DNA of 64,000 bases from Streptomyces sp. CBMA29 (GCF_014596445.1 NZ_MECL01000124.1:1-64000), one strand, 5' to 3'; counted from the stretch's first letter, positions 23,138 to 32,071 are shown. Notes: generated by a model not told the origin, from the sequence alone. Numbers and translations are program-made.

Positions 23138-24487
23138 TCAGGCGCCCAAGGCGTGGATCCTCGTCCGGAAATCCGCCACGGGCGTCCACACGTACGCCTT
23201 GCCCGAGCGCCGTTTGACGAACAGCCCGGACTTCTCCAGCCCCATCAGATCCTGACGGGCCGTCTCGTAGGCGACGTTGTGACTGGTCATGTGCGAATGG
23301 GCGGTGACGGCCGCCGCCGGGTTCTTCATCGCATATTGGAGCAGTGCGATCTGCCGGTGATTGAACCCGGTGTCGCTCCGGGAGATCTTCGTCTGAAGGG
23401 TCTGGACTTCGCGGGCCTTGTCCGCCAGATAGGTGTGCAGGTTGTCGATCGACCGCTGAAGGACATCGAGCTGGTGGAGATAGAAGTACGTCAGGTCGTT
23501 CTCGTCGTCCTCGGTGTACAGGTAGCTGAGGGCGTACGGGACCGGGGCGTTCTTGAGGATCTGCGAAATGGCGACGAACTCGGTCAGCCAGTAACCCTGG
23601 TTGAGCATCGACCAGTAGAAGAGCGCTCGTGCGGTACGGCCGTTGCCGTCCTCGAAGGGATGGTCGTAGCCCATCATGAAGTGGACTGTGATCGCCCGGA
23701 GCACGGGTGGGATGTAACTCCCCGCATCGAGCGTGCCGTTCGCGAAGTCGCACAGCCGAGAGACACGTTCGGGAAGGGTGTCTGCCGGAGGTGGCGTGTG
23801 CAGCAGTTCGCCGTCGTCGGTGTGCACGGAAACCCGCTCCTCGTCGGGTCGTTGGAAGCGGCCCGCGGCGTCGGGGTTGTCGAGGGTGCCTTCGGTGACG
23901 ATCCGATGGATCTCACAGATCAGCTCGGGGCTGAGGCGCTCGTCGCGAAGCTCGCCGATCAGGCGCATGGCTCCGTAGTTGTTGACGATCATCCGCTCGT
24001 CACGCGACCGTGGCGGACGCCCGGAGCGCAGCATCTCTTTTGCCACGAGGCGCGTGGTGGAGGCACCTTCGAGCTGACTGGAGTTGATCGCTTCCTCGAT
24101 CAGTGAGTGGACGAGGTAGCGGTCGCGCGTCCCCGGATTCGTCACCTCTTCGCTGATCTTGATTTTTCCGCTGGAGTCCCGGGTGATCTGTTCCAGCGCT
24201 TTGAGGACTCTGTCCGGCAGGGCGAAGCTGAAGGGCCGGCCGCTGATGTCCTCAAGCGGGAGGAGGCGCTTCATCTGGTGGCGGGTGAATCTGATACCCG
24301 CCCACCACTCCTCATGGGTGATGCCGGGCGGCGGCGTCTTGAACCGGATCTTGTCCCAGGGAAGATACGGGTCCTGCGGGCCCGCGCCCGGATTCACGAA
24401 GATGCGAGCCAGCTTCTCCGGAGTCGCATTCTCGAGCACTGACCTCATGAGAGCGTCCTGCTCAGGGGGTGGCATGGGTCGCCGCAT
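23138..24487 (-). CDS. Fic family AMP-transferase-like protein with inhibitory helix
   Basis: The 449-residue protein has the complete Fic motif HPFEDGNGRTAR (His at about 276), so the catalytic His and the nucleotide-binding residues are present. An upstream SSQLEG at about 137-142 matches the inhibitory (S/T)xxxE(G/N) motif in N-terminal position, so it is an auto-inhibited class II Fic. The C-terminal region (TGFNHRQIALLQYAMKN onward) looks like a winged helix. Such chromosomal Fic proteins usually AMPylate a host protein; the target is unknown. The upstream region has two 36-bp repeats that could be operators. No separate antitoxin gene is present, which fits the class. Confidence 0.9.
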   Translation of the reverse strand: MRRPMPPPEQDALMRSVLENATPEKLARIFVNPGAGPQDPYLPWDKIRFKTPPPGITHEEWWAGIRFTRHQMKRLLPLEDISGRPFSFALPDRVLKALEQITRDSSGKIKISEEVTNPGTRDRYLVHSLIEEAINSSQLEGASTTRLVAKEMLRSGRPPRSRDERMIVNNYGAMRLIGELRDERLSPELICEIHRIVTEGTLDNPDAAGRFQRPDEERVSVHTDDGELLHTPPPADTLPERVSRLCDFANGTLDAGSYIPPVLRAITVHFMMGYDHPFEDGNGRTARALFYWSMLNQGYWLTEFVAISQILKNAPVPYALSYLYTEDDENDLTYFYLHQLDVLQRSIDNLHTYLADKAREVQTLQTKISRSDTGFNHRQIALLQYAMKNPAAAVTAHSHMTSHNVAYETARQDLMGLEKSGLFVKRRSGKAYVWTPVADFRTRIHALGA

Positions 24488-24529
24488 GCTGGAGCCAGCC
24501 CTTCCTCGGTCGATCCGCGGCCAGCTCAG

Positions 24530-24630
24530 CTACCACCGATCTACTTCTTTCTCCCAGACTAGTAGTACTCGCTCCAGGGTGCCTGGCTCAACTACCACTG
24601 ATCTACTTTTTTCTCCCAGACTAGTAGATC
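24530..24630. repeat. Paired 36-bp repeats upstream of the fic gene
   Basis: Bases 24530-24565 and 24592-24627 agree at 34 of 36 positions with a 62-bp offset; each ends CCCAGACTAGTAG. In the right copy, GATCTAC (24600-24606) and GTAGATC (24624-24630) form an inverted repeat. The stretch is AT-richer than its surroundings and 43-143 bp from the fic start, so it is a candidate promoter/operator pair. Confidence 0.8.
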
Positions 24631-24680
24631 AGTACCTGTGAGCTGGTCTTTTGGTGCCGGGCGCAGGGAGGTGGGGGGCC

Positions 24681-25337
24681 TCATGGCCCCGGGGCCGGTT
24701 GGGGGCGGGCGAGGAGGAGGGCGCCGGGGGTGGGGGAGTCGGGGGAGATCAGGGTCTCGGTCTCGATCGTGAAACCGGCCTCGCGGAGCCAGGCGGTCAT
24801 CCGGGCGGGCGGGCGTTTGTGGACGTGGACCTTCATGGGGTGGCCGCCGTAGCCCTCCGTCTTGAGGCGGGAGACGGAGCCGGTGTGGAAGCCGGTCAGC
24901 AGTGGGGCGCCGGGGCGCAGGACGCGGCGGAAGCCGGAGAGGACGGCCGGGACCTCGTCGTCGGGGATGTGGATCAGCGACCAGAAGGCGACCAGGCCGG
25001 CGAGTGACGCGTCGGCGAGGTCGAGGGCGGTCATCGAGCCGACCTCGAACCGGAGTCCGGGGTGGTCGGAGCGGGCCACGTCGACCATGCCCGGGGAGAG
25101 GTCGATACCGAAGGCGTCGACGCCCAGGCCGTGCAGGTGGGCGGTGACGTGGCCGGGGCCGCAGCCCACGTCCGCCACGGGGCCGCCCCCGGCGCCGGTG
25201 ACCTCGGCGGCGAACAGGCTGAGCGCCGTACGCAGGGCCGGTGCGCCGTCCAGCGCCTCCCGTACGAAGTCGGCGTAGCTCACCGCGACCGTGTCGTACG
25301 AGGTTCGGGTGTCCGCCAGCCAGCCGTCCGCAGTCAT
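24681..25337 (-). CDS. Class I SAM-dependent methyltransferase
   Basis: From the ATG at 25337 the protein has 218 residues; the open frame runs on upstream but without homology. It has the SAM motif VADVGCGPGHVTAHL, acidic GIDLSPGMVDVAR (ribose binding), and the motif IV-like LVAFWSLIHIPDDEV. This is a small-molecule methyltransferase of the UbiE/Methyltransf_25 type; the substrate is not evident. It has its own promoter region shared with the divergent GntR gene. Confidence 0.88.
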   Translation of the reverse strand: MTADGWLADTRTSYDTVAVSYADFVREALDGAPALRTALSLFAAEVTGAGGGPVADVGCGPGHVTAHLHGLGVDAFGIDLSPGMVDVARSDHPGLRFEVGSMTALDLADASLAGLVAFWSLIHIPDDEVPAVLSGFRRVLRPGAPLLTGFHTGSVSRLKTEGYGGHPMKVHVHKRPPARMTAWLREAGFTIETETLISPDSPTPGALLLARPQPAPGP

Positions 25338-25433
25338 GCTCCGACACGGTAGTCCCGCGGCCCGCGCCCGCGGAACGGGCTCCTGGCACGTCCACATCCC
25401 GGACGCCCGTACCGTCCGCGAAGCTGTTGTATC

Positions 25434-25450
25434 TATGATGCGTGCATCAT
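25434..25450 (+). promoter_or_regulatory. gntR -10 box and start-overlapping palindrome
   Basis: TATGAT (25434-25439) is a consensus -10. ATGATGC-GT-GCATCAT (25435-25450) is a perfect inverted repeat that covers the -10 and runs into the ATG at 25449. The expected transcript start is within a few bases of the ATG, and no Shine-Dalgarno sequence precedes it. This suggests a near-leaderless, autorepressed gene. Confidence 0.7.
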
Positions 25451-26129
25451 GGATGCCAGCACTCTCACCGTCGCCGCGCCCGGCCCCGCCGCCAAGGCGC
25501 CGCCCGCCGCCGAGCGGGTCTATCTGCATGTCAAGTCCGGTGTTCTGGACCGGAGTTACGAGGGCGGGACGCTGCTCACCGAAGGGGATCTCGCCGACGC
25601 GGTGGGGGTCTCGCGCACGCCGGTGCGCGAGGCGCTGCTGCGGCTGGAGGCGGAGGGGCTGATCAAGCTCTACCCGAAGAAGGGCGCGCTCGTGCTGCCG
25701 GTGTCGGCGCAGGAGATCACCGACGTGGTGGAGACCCGGCTGCTGGTGGAGCAGCACGCCGTGGCGAAGGTGGTCGGGGCGGTGCCGCCGCGGCTCATCG
25801 CGCGGCTGGAGGAGTCCCTGGCCGAGCAGCGCGGGCACGCGGAGACCGGGGACCTGGCGGCCTTCGCCGTCGCGGACCGCTGCTTCCACGCGGAGATCGT
25901 CCGCGCGGCGGGCAACCGTATCCTCACGCACCTCTACGACCAGCTCAGGGACCGTCAGTTGCGGATGGGGGTGGCCACCATGCACGCCGAGCCGAGCCGG
26001 GTGGCGAAGAACATCGCGGAGCACACGGAGATCCTGGACGCGCTCAGGGACGGCGCGGCCGGCACGGCCGCCGACATCGTGGACCGGCACGTCTCGTGGG
26101 TGAAGGTGCTCGCCAGGGGCGAGTCGTGA
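25449..26129 (+). CDS. GntR family regulator (FadR/FCD type)
   Basis: The 226-residue protein has an N-terminal winged helix (about residues 20-90; LADAVGVSRTPVREALLRLE is the typical FadR-subfamily recognition region). An FCD ligand-binding domain follows (about 95-220), with metal/ligand residues in CFHAEIVRAAGN and EHTEILDALRDG. It is coupled by a 4-bp GTGA overlap to an MFS transporter gene, so it probably controls uptake or efflux of its own ligand. A palindrome overlaps its start codon. Confidence 0.92.
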   Translation: MDASTLTVAAPGPAAKAPPAAERVYLHVKSGVLDRSYEGGTLLTEGDLADAVGVSRTPVREALLRLEAEGLIKLYPKKGALVLPVSAQEITDVVETRLLVEQHAVAKVVGAVPPRLIARLEESLAEQRGHAETGDLAAFAVADRCFHAEIVRAAGNRILTHLYDQLRDRQLRMGVATMHAEPSRVAKNIAEHTEILDALRDGAAGTAADIVDRHVSWVKVLARGES

Positions 26130-27460
26130 GCCGGAGCCCGGCCACGGAGAAGGTTCTGCCGGGCGACCCGCCCGGCGGACGGCGCGCCGCCCTCGTCTGG
26201 GGCGTCGGCACCTCCGTCTACCTCGTCGCCGTCGTCCACCGCACCAGCCTCGGCGTCGCGGGCATCGACGCCGCCGACCGCTTCCACATCGGCGCCTCCG
26301 CGCTCTCCAGCTTCTCGATCCTCCAGGTGCTGGTCTACGCGGGCATGCAGATACCGGTCGGCCTGATGGTGGACCGGCTCGGCACGAAGAAGGTCCTGCT
26401 GCTCGGCGCCGTGCTGTTCACCCTCGGGCAGGGGGCGTTCGCGCTGTCCCACTCGTACGGCATGGCGCTGGGCGCCCGCGCCGTGCTGGGCTGCGGCGAC
26501 GCCATGACCTTCGTGAGCGTGCTGCGGCTCGGCTCGCGCTGGTTCCCCGCCAGACGCGGTCCGATGATCGCCCAGGGCGCCGCCCTGTTCGGCGTCGCGG
26601 GCAACCTCGTCTCGACCGTCGTCCTCTCCCGCGTCCTGCACTCGGCGGGCTGGACCCCGACCTTCCTCGGCACCGCCCTGGTCGGCGCGCTCGTCCTCGT
26701 CCTGGTCGCCCTCTTCCTCAAGGACCACCCGGAGGGGTACGAACCCGCGCCCGTCGAACACGCGGGCCTGACGTACGTACGCCGCCAGATCGCCGCCGCC
26801 TGGTCGGAACCCGGCACCCGGCTCGGCATGTGGACGCACTTCACCACCCAGTTCTCGGGGATGGTGTTCCTGCTGCTGTGGGGGCTGCCCTATCTGGTCG
26901 AGGACCAGGGGCTCTCGCGCGGCACGGCGGGCGGGCTGCTCACGCTCGTCGTCGTCGCCAACATGTTCTTCGGCATGGTCTTCGGGCAGCTCATCTCCCG
27001 TCACCACGGCGCCCGCATGCCGCTCACCCTCGGCGTGATCGCGGCCACCGCCGCCGCCTGGGCCACCACCCTCGCCTGGGGCGGCGGCCACGGCCACGAC
27101 CCGATGTGGCTGCTGATCGCCCTGTGCGTCGTCCTCGGCGCCTGCGGCCCGGCCTCGATGATCGGCTTCGACTTCGCCCGTCCCGCCAACCCGCCCGAGC
27201 GCTTCGGCACCGCCTCCGGGATCGTCAACATCGGCGGTTTCACCGCCTCCGTCCTCACCCTGCTGGCCGTCGGCCTGCTCCTCGACGCGACCGGCGACAA
27301 CTACCGGATCGCCTGGAGCAGCGTCTTCGTACTCCAGGCGGTCGGCACCGCCCAGATCCTCCGGCTCCGCCGCCGTGCGCAACGGCTGGAGCGGGAGCGG
27401 ATCGCGGTGAGCCGCGTCGAGAGTGTGCACCGCCTGCCGGCGGCGGTCACCTCGGAGTAA
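26126..27460 (+). CDS. MFS transporter
   Basis: The GTG at 26126 overlaps the gntR stop by 4 bp and gives 444 residues with about 12 hydrophobic helices. The loop between helices 2 and 3 reads GLMVDRLGTKKVLLLG, the MFS signature. The region VHRTSLGVAGIDAADRF near the first helix resembles nitrate/nitrite and hexuronate-type porters. The central cytoplasmic loop contains KDHPEGYEPAPVEH. The substrate is unknown; expression is presumably under the co-encoded GntR regulator. Confidence 0.9.
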   Translation: MSRSPATEKVLPGDPPGGRRAALVWGVGTSVYLVAVVHRTSLGVAGIDAADRFHIGASALSSFSILQVLVYAGMQIPVGLMVDRLGTKKVLLLGAVLFTLGQGAFALSHSYGMALGARAVLGCGDAMTFVSVLRLGSRWFPARRGPMIAQGAALFGVAGNLVSTVVLSRVLHSAGWTPTFLGTALVGALVLVLVALFLKDHPEGYEPAPVEHAGLTYVRRQIAAAWSEPGTRLGMWTHFTTQFSGMVFLLLWGLPYLVEDQGLSRGTAGGLLTLVVVANMFFGMVFGQLISRHHGARMPLTLGVIAATAAAWATTLAWGGGHGHDPMWLLIALCVVLGACGPASMIGFDFARPANPPERFGTASGIVNIGGFTASVLTLLAVGLLLDATGDNYRIAWSSVFVLQAVGTAQILRLRRRAQRLERERIAVSRVESVHRLPAAVTSE

Positions 27461-27528
27461 GGCCCTCCGGGCCGCGGTTGAACGACGGTTCGCGGCCGGC
27501 CCCCAGCGACCCCGGCCGCCCCAGCGGC

Positions 27529-27631
27529 GGTCTGCCCCGCCGTCTCGCGGTCCCCCGGTCGGTCTGCCCCGCCGTCCCTCGGTCCGCCGATCTGCCGGGA
27601 CCGGGCTTCGGACCGCCGGGACCGGGCTTCG
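27529..27631. repeat. Short direct repeats in intergenic DNA
   Basis: GGTCTGCCCCGCCGTC occurs at 27529-27544 and 27561-27576, and GCCGGGACCGGGCTTCG at 27594-27610 and 27615-27631. They lie in a 267-bp GC-rich gap between convergent genes. No function is evident. Confidence 0.75.
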
Positions 27632-27727
27632 CCCGTCGGCGGCTCCGCATCCGCCGCCACCGCGGCCTCGGCTCCGCTCGCGGGGCGGCGCCCCGCACTC
27701 CCCGAACGGCGCCCGAGGCGCTACGCG

Positions 27728-28552
27728 TTACTTCGTGACCGCGATGTGCGACAGGATCGCGTCCGCCAGTTGCCGGTCGCCCTCGATCTTGAGCTGGTCG
27801 ACGAGCGCCGCCGGACGCGCGCGGCCGGTGAGCAGCCGCAGGAACGTCTCCCAGTCCACGACGAAGGTGACGGCCGGACCGAGCGAGACGGCCGAGTCGA
27901 TGCTGCCGTGGCCCTCGGCGTTCACCCGTACGGTCCGCATGAACTCCAGCGGGCCGTGCACGTCGAAGACGACCGCGGAGCCCGGCTTGGCGCCCGCGTC
28001 CTCGGCGACCACCTTCGGCAGCGAGCGCAGGACGTAGTCACGGGCCAGTACGGCCGCGGGGGAGGCGAGGTTGCCGGGGGCGTCGAGGGCCCGGCGCAGA
28101 TCCTGCTCGTGCACCCACACGTCGAAGACGCGGCCCCAGAGCTGTTCCTCCAGGGTGACCTCGCCGCCGCCGATCGCGCGGACCTCGGCGTCGGGCTGCC
28201 GCGACTCGTTCCTGAGCTGCCGCGAGCGGCGGATGATCGTGTACTCCAGCTCCGACGTCATCTCCGGCGCCGTGTGGTGGCGGCGGATGTCGACCGGGAC
28301 CTCCGTGTAGCGGGCCGTCTCGCTGGTGATGTGCCGGAGGTCGCTGGGAAGGGTGTGGATGGGGCGCGGGTCGCCCAGCAGCTCGCACTCGAAGCCGATG
28401 ATGTGGGACACGACATCGCGCACCGACCAGTACGGGCACTCGGTGTGGCGGTTCCACGCGCCGTCGGGCAGCGGCGTCACCAGTTCGTTGACGGATTCTA
28501 TGGAGTGGGTCCAGGCGTCGATATACGGCTGGAGCTTGCTGTGGACGGTCAC
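27728..28552 (-). CDS. Maleylpyruvate isomerase family mycothiol-dependent enzyme
   Basis: The 274-residue protein has the DinB/MDMPI N-terminal four-helix domain, with the metal-site residues in WSVRDVVSHIIGFECELL (His) and RVFDVWVHEQDLRRAL (HxxD). The C-terminal domain is of the SCP2-like type (VFDVHGPLEFMRTVRVNAEG). These enzymes use mycothiol for detoxification or isomerisation; the substrate is not known. The GTG at 28552 has GAGGGG five bases upstream. The family fits the actinobacterial host. Confidence 0.88.
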   Translation of the reverse strand: MTVHSKLQPYIDAWTHSIESVNELVTPLPDGAWNRHTECPYWSVRDVVSHIIGFECELLGDPRPIHTLPSDLRHITSETARYTEVPVDIRRHHTAPEMTSELEYTIIRRSRQLRNESRQPDAEVRAIGGGEVTLEEQLWGRVFDVWVHEQDLRRALDAPGNLASPAAVLARDYVLRSLPKVVAEDAGAKPGSAVVFDVHGPLEFMRTVRVNAEGHGSIDSAVSLGPAVTFVVDWETFLRLLTGRARPAALVDQLKIEGDRQLADAILSHIAVTK

Positions 28553-28670
28553 GGGACCCCTCGACGGTCGGTGCGCGGTCGTGGCGGTTGGCGCCTAAGT
28601 TACGCTGCGCGCGGGCGCCCACGCAGTGCTTTCGAGTGACGATGGTAGGCCCGGCTTGACGACCCAACGT

Positions 28671-29489
28671 ATGGGCGGTGTCCGAGTGCGCGCAACGCTT
28701 CTTCAGATCGACGTGGACCAGAGGGAACCGGTCGCCTCGCGACGCGACCGTGTGGCCGCGATGGTACGTGACCACGCGGGCGCGGATCTTGTCGTGCTGC
28801 CCGAACTGTGGCCGGTCGGCGCCTTCGCCGCGGAGGACTTCGCGGCCGAGGCCGAAACGGCGGACGGCGGGCCGACCGCCGAGGCGATGGGCGCGGCGGC
28901 GCGCGACGCCGGGGTGTGGCTGCACGCCGGGTCGATCGTCGAACGCGACGCCGTCGGAGGTGAGCTGTTCAACACCTCGCTGCTCTTCTCCCCCGACGGC
29001 GATCTCACGGCCGTCTACCGCAAGATCCACCGCTTCGGCTTCGACCAGGGCGAGGCCGTCCTCATGTCCTCCGGGCACGACATCGTCACCGCCCGCGTCC
29101 CCGGCACCGTCCTCGGCCTCGCCACCTGCTACGACCTGCGCTTCCCCGAGCAGTTCCGGCTCCTGCTCGACGCCGGGGCGCAGACGCTGGTCGTTCCGGC
29201 GGGCTGGCCCGCGCGGCGGCTCGCCCACTGGCGCCTGCTGGTGCGTGCCCGCGCCGTCGAGTCCCAGTCGTACGTCCTCGCCTGCGGGACCGCCGGCACC
29301 CACGCCGGGGTGGAGCAGGCCGGGCACAGCATGATCGTCGATCCCTGGGGGGAGATCGTCGCCGAGGCCGGGCCCGCCGAGCAGGCGCTCTCCGCCGAGA
29401 TCGACGTCTTTCGCGTCGACGTCACCCGCGCCGATTTCCCCGTCCTGCGCGACCGCGTCCTCGGGGTCCCCACCCCGAAGCCCCACTAA
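28671..29489 (+). CDS. Carbon-nitrogen (nitrilase-like) hydrolase
   Basis: The protein has about 272 residues from the ATG at 28671; a GTG at 28686 is possible. The catalytic triad of the nitrilase superfamily is visible: Glu in VVLPELWPVG, Lys in VYRKIHRFGFD and Cys in LATCYDLRFPEQF. A second conserved Glu is in RARAVESQSYV. The pattern is closest to omega-amidase/NIT2-like and formamidase branches that hydrolyse small omega-amides. It is divergent from the mycothiol enzyme gene; a shared promoter region lies at 28553-28670. Confidence 0.88.
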   Translation: MGGVRVRATLLQIDVDQREPVASRRDRVAAMVRDHAGADLVVLPELWPVGAFAAEDFAAEAETADGGPTAEAMGAAARDAGVWLHAGSIVERDAVGGELFNTSLLFSPDGDLTAVYRKIHRFGFDQGEAVLMSSGHDIVTARVPGTVLGLATCYDLRFPEQFRLLLDAGAQTLVVPAGWPARRLAHWRLLVRARAVESQSYVLACGTAGTHAGVEQAGHSMIVDPWGEIVAEAGPAEQALSAEIDVFRVDVTRADFPVLRDRVLGVPTPKPH

Positions 29490-29516
29490 CCGGTCGGCGG
29501 TTCGCCGATCTTTTCA

Positions 29517-29636
29517 GGGGCGCGGGGAACTGCGCGGCCCGCCCCCCACCGGCCCGGTGGTCGGGAAACCACCGAACTGCCCCTCCGGGACCGGTGGTGA
29601 CCTGCGCGAGCCGCGGGCACAGGGGCGGCGCCCCTT
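29517..29636. repeat. Dispersed inverted repeat, copy B (subfamily 2, degenerate right arm)
   Basis: The left arm GGGGCGCGGGGAACTGCGCG is intact at 29517-29536, preceded by CTTTTCA. The interior (CCACCGG...CGGTGGTGACCTGCG) matches copies C and D. The right arm is worn down to GCGGCGCCCC. It lies between convergent genes. Confidence 0.8.
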
Positions 29637-29665
29637 AGAAGACCGGGTCGCCGCCCTGCGCAGGG

Positions 29666-30160
29666 CTAATCGTCGTCGTGCTCCTTGTCGACCATGCGGT
29701 CGACACACACCGCCACCGCGATCAGCATCGCGGCATCGGCGTCCTCGCGCTCGATGTCGATGGCGTAGGCGTCACGGAGGGTGAACCACTTGCGGGAGAT
29801 GCGCGCGAGGCGCTCCCCCTCGTACTCGATGTCGAACTCCTTGTCGATGATGTCGCCGCGCACTTCGAGTTCCTCGCCGGAGGCGAGCTCGGCGCGGAAG
29901 ACGTCGCGCAGCAGGTGGAGGCGCTTCTTGCGGACGGTGACGAGGACGTCACCGTCGCGCTCGATGGTCATGGTGTCCCGCAGGGACACCAGCTTCTTGC
30001 GGATGACGGCGACCTCGTTGCCGTCCGGGTCCTGGAGTTCGAGGGTGTCGCGGATCCGGAGGACCTTCCCGTCGACGTAGAAGGCCCTGCGGCCGTGCTC
30101 GTCCTCGATCCAGTAGTCGTCGCCGATGGCGAACATCTTCTCTCGCACCACGTATTTCAT
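29666..30160 (-). CDS. LURP-one-related (LOR) family protein
   Basis: The 164-residue protein is a single Tubby-like/LOR beta-barrel domain: VVREKMFAIGDDYWIED, VDGKVLRIRDTLELQD, repeated KKLVSLRDTMTIE and KRLHLLRDVFRAEL, and ISRKWFTLRDAYAIDI. The family resembles phospholipid scramblases and plant LURP1, but bacterial function is unknown. It is divergent from the NHL/thioredoxin-like gene with only 39 bp between starts, so the two share promoter space. Confidence 0.9.
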   Translation of the reverse strand: MKYVVREKMFAIGDDYWIEDEHGRRAFYVDGKVLRIRDTLELQDPDGNEVAVIRKKLVSLRDTMTIERDGDVLVTVRKKRLHLLRDVFRAELASGEELEVRGDIIDKEFDIEYEGERLARISRKWFTLRDAYAIDIEREDADAAMLIAVAVCVDRMVDKEHDDD

Positions 30161-30199
30161 AGGGAATGCCTACCCCGGCGGATGCTGTTGGATGGGGAT

Positions 30200-32026
30200 A
30201 TGACTGCACGCGCACGTGTCCGGGCGCCCGAGCTGACCGGCGAGGGCGGCTGGCTGAACACCGGCGACAAGCATCCGACCCTCGCTGACCTGCGGGGCAG
30301 CATCGTCATTCTGGATTTCTGGACGTTCTGCTGTGTGAACTGTCTGCATGTCCTGGACGAGCTGCGCGCCCTGGAGGAGCGGCACAGGGACACCGTGGTG
30401 ATCGTCGGCGTGCACTCGCCGAAATTCGTGCACGAGACCGAGCACCAGGCGGTCGTGGACGCGGTGGAGCGGTACGGCGTGCACCACCCGGTGCTGGACG
30501 ACCCGCGGCTGTCGACGTGGAAGCAGTACGCCGTACGGGCCTGGCCGACGCTGGTGGTGATCGACCCCGAGGGGTACGTGGTCGCGCAGCACGCGGGCGA
30601 GGGGCACGCGCACGCGCTGGAGCAGCTCGTGACGGCGCTGGAGAAGGAGCACGCGGCCAAGGGCACCCTGCGCAGGGGCGACGGCCCGTACGTACCGCCG
30701 GAGCCGGTCGCGACCGACCTCCGCTTCCCCGGCAAGGCGCTCGCGCTGCCGGGCTCCGGGCACTTCCTGGTGTCGGACTCGACCCGGCACGCCCTGGTGG
30801 AGCTGGCGGCGGACGCCGAGAGCGTGGTGCGGCGGATCGGCACCGGCACGCGCGGGCTGGCCGACGGCAACGCGGAGACGGCCCGCTTCAGCGAGCCGCA
30901 GGGCCTGACGCTGCTGCCCGACAACAGCGTGATCGTCGCCGACACCGTCAACCACGCGCTGCGCCGCGTCGACCTGGGGACCGGACACGTGACGACGGTC
31001 GCGGGCACCGGAAAGCAGTGGTGGCAGGGCTCCCCGACGTCCGGTCCGGCCCGCGAGGTGGACCTGTCGTCGCCGTGGGACGTGGCCTGGTTCGACGGCC
31101 GGGTGTGGATCGCGATGGCGGGCGTGCACCAGCTGTGGACGTACGACCCGGAGACGGAGACCGTACGGGTCGCGGCGGGCACGACCAACGAAGGGCTGGT
31201 CGACGGGCACGCGGCGCAGGCGTGGTTCGCCCAGCCCTCGGGGCTCGCGGCGGCCGGGTCCAGGCTGTGGATCGCCGACTCCGAGACCTCGGCGCTGCGC
31301 TGGGTCGAGCGCGGCGAGGACGCGGCGGGCGGCTACATCATCCGTACGGCCGTCGGCACCGGCCTGTTCGACTTCGGCCACCGCGACGGCCCCGCCGGGC
31401 AGGCGCTGCTCCAGCACCCGCTGGGCGTCACCGCGCTGCCGGACGGCTCGGTCGCGGTCAGCGACACGTACAACAACGCGCTGCGCCGCTACGACCCGGC
31501 GACCGGCGAGGTCACCACGCTCGCGACCGACCTGCGCGAGCCCTCGGACGCGGTGGTCGTGGACGGCGACATCGTGGTGGTGGAGTCCGCCGGGCACCGG
31601 CTGACCCGGATGCACCTGCCGGAGGAGGCCGTCCGCGTGGAGGCCGTCGCCCACCGTACGCAGCGGGACGCGACCGACGTGGCGGCCGGTGCCTTCCGGC
31701 TCGACGTGGTGTTCACCGCGCCCGAGGGGCAGAAGCTCGACGAGCGGTACGGGCCCTCGACGCGGCTGCTGGTCAGCGCCACCCCGCCGGAACTCCTCGC
31801 GGAGGGCGCGGGCAAGGGCACCGACCTCTTCCGCGACCTGGTCCTCGCCCCGTCCGTCACCGAAGGCGTCCTGCACGTCTCCGCGATGGCCGCGTCCTGC
31901 GACGACGACCCGGCCAACCCCTACCCCGCCTGTCATGTGCACCAGCAGGACTGGGGCGTCCCGGTCCGCGTCGGCACCGACGGCGACTCCCGGCTGGCGC
32001 TGGTCCTGGCGGGCCTGGACGCCTAG
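30200..32026 (+). CDS. NHL-repeat protein with N-terminal thioredoxin-like domain (NHLRC2-like)
   Basis: The ATG at 30200 gives 608 residues. The thioredoxin-like domain (about 1-150) contains FWTFCCVNCLHVLDEL, with a CVNC redox motif, and later RAWPTLVVIDPEG. NHL beta-propeller repeats follow (about 175-480): FSEPQGLTLLPDNSVIVADT, VDLSSPWDVAWFDGRVWIAM and LQHPLGVTALPDGSVAVSDT. A C-terminal domain has a CDDDPANPYPACHVH segment. This three-part layout matches NHLRC2 proteins. No signal peptide is present, so it is cytoplasmic; the redox partner is unknown. Confidence 0.88.
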   Translation: MTARARVRAPELTGEGGWLNTGDKHPTLADLRGSIVILDFWTFCCVNCLHVLDELRALEERHRDTVVIVGVHSPKFVHETEHQAVVDAVERYGVHHPVLDDPRLSTWKQYAVRAWPTLVVIDPEGYVVAQHAGEGHAHALEQLVTALEKEHAAKGTLRRGDGPYVPPEPVATDLRFPGKALALPGSGHFLVSDSTRHALVELAADAESVVRRIGTGTRGLADGNAETARFSEPQGLTLLPDNSVIVADTVNHALRRVDLGTGHVTTVAGTGKQWWQGSPTSGPAREVDLSSPWDVAWFDGRVWIAMAGVHQLWTYDPETETVRVAAGTTNEGLVDGHAAQAWFAQPSGLAAAGSRLWIADSETSALRWVERGEDAAGGYIIRTAVGTGLFDFGHRDGPAGQALLQHPLGVTALPDGSVAVSDTYNNALRRYDPATGEVTTLATDLREPSDAVVVDGDIVVVESAGHRLTRMHLPEEAVRVEAVAHRTQRDATDVAAGAFRLDVVFTAPEGQKLDERYGPSTRLLVSATPPELLAEGAGKGTDLFRDLVLAPSVTEGVLHVSAMAASCDDDPANPYPACHVHQQDWGVPVRVGTDGDSRLALVLAGLDA

Positions 32027-32071
32027 GGCGTACGGGCGCGGCGGGCCTGGACGCCTAGCCCGTACGGGCGC
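32008..32071. repeat. 32-bp tandem duplication across a stop codon
   Basis: Bases 32008-32039 and 32040-32071 are near-identical and each contain GGCGGGCCTGGACGCCTAG, with the TAG that ends the NHL protein. The second copy lies after the stop and is not translated. It appears to be a recent slippage duplication. Confidence 0.85.

Noticed and set aside
23138-24487. Fic gene as part of a two-gene toxin-antitoxin pair
   Set aside because: No small antitoxin gene is adjacent, and the inhibitory motif is inside the Fic protein itself.
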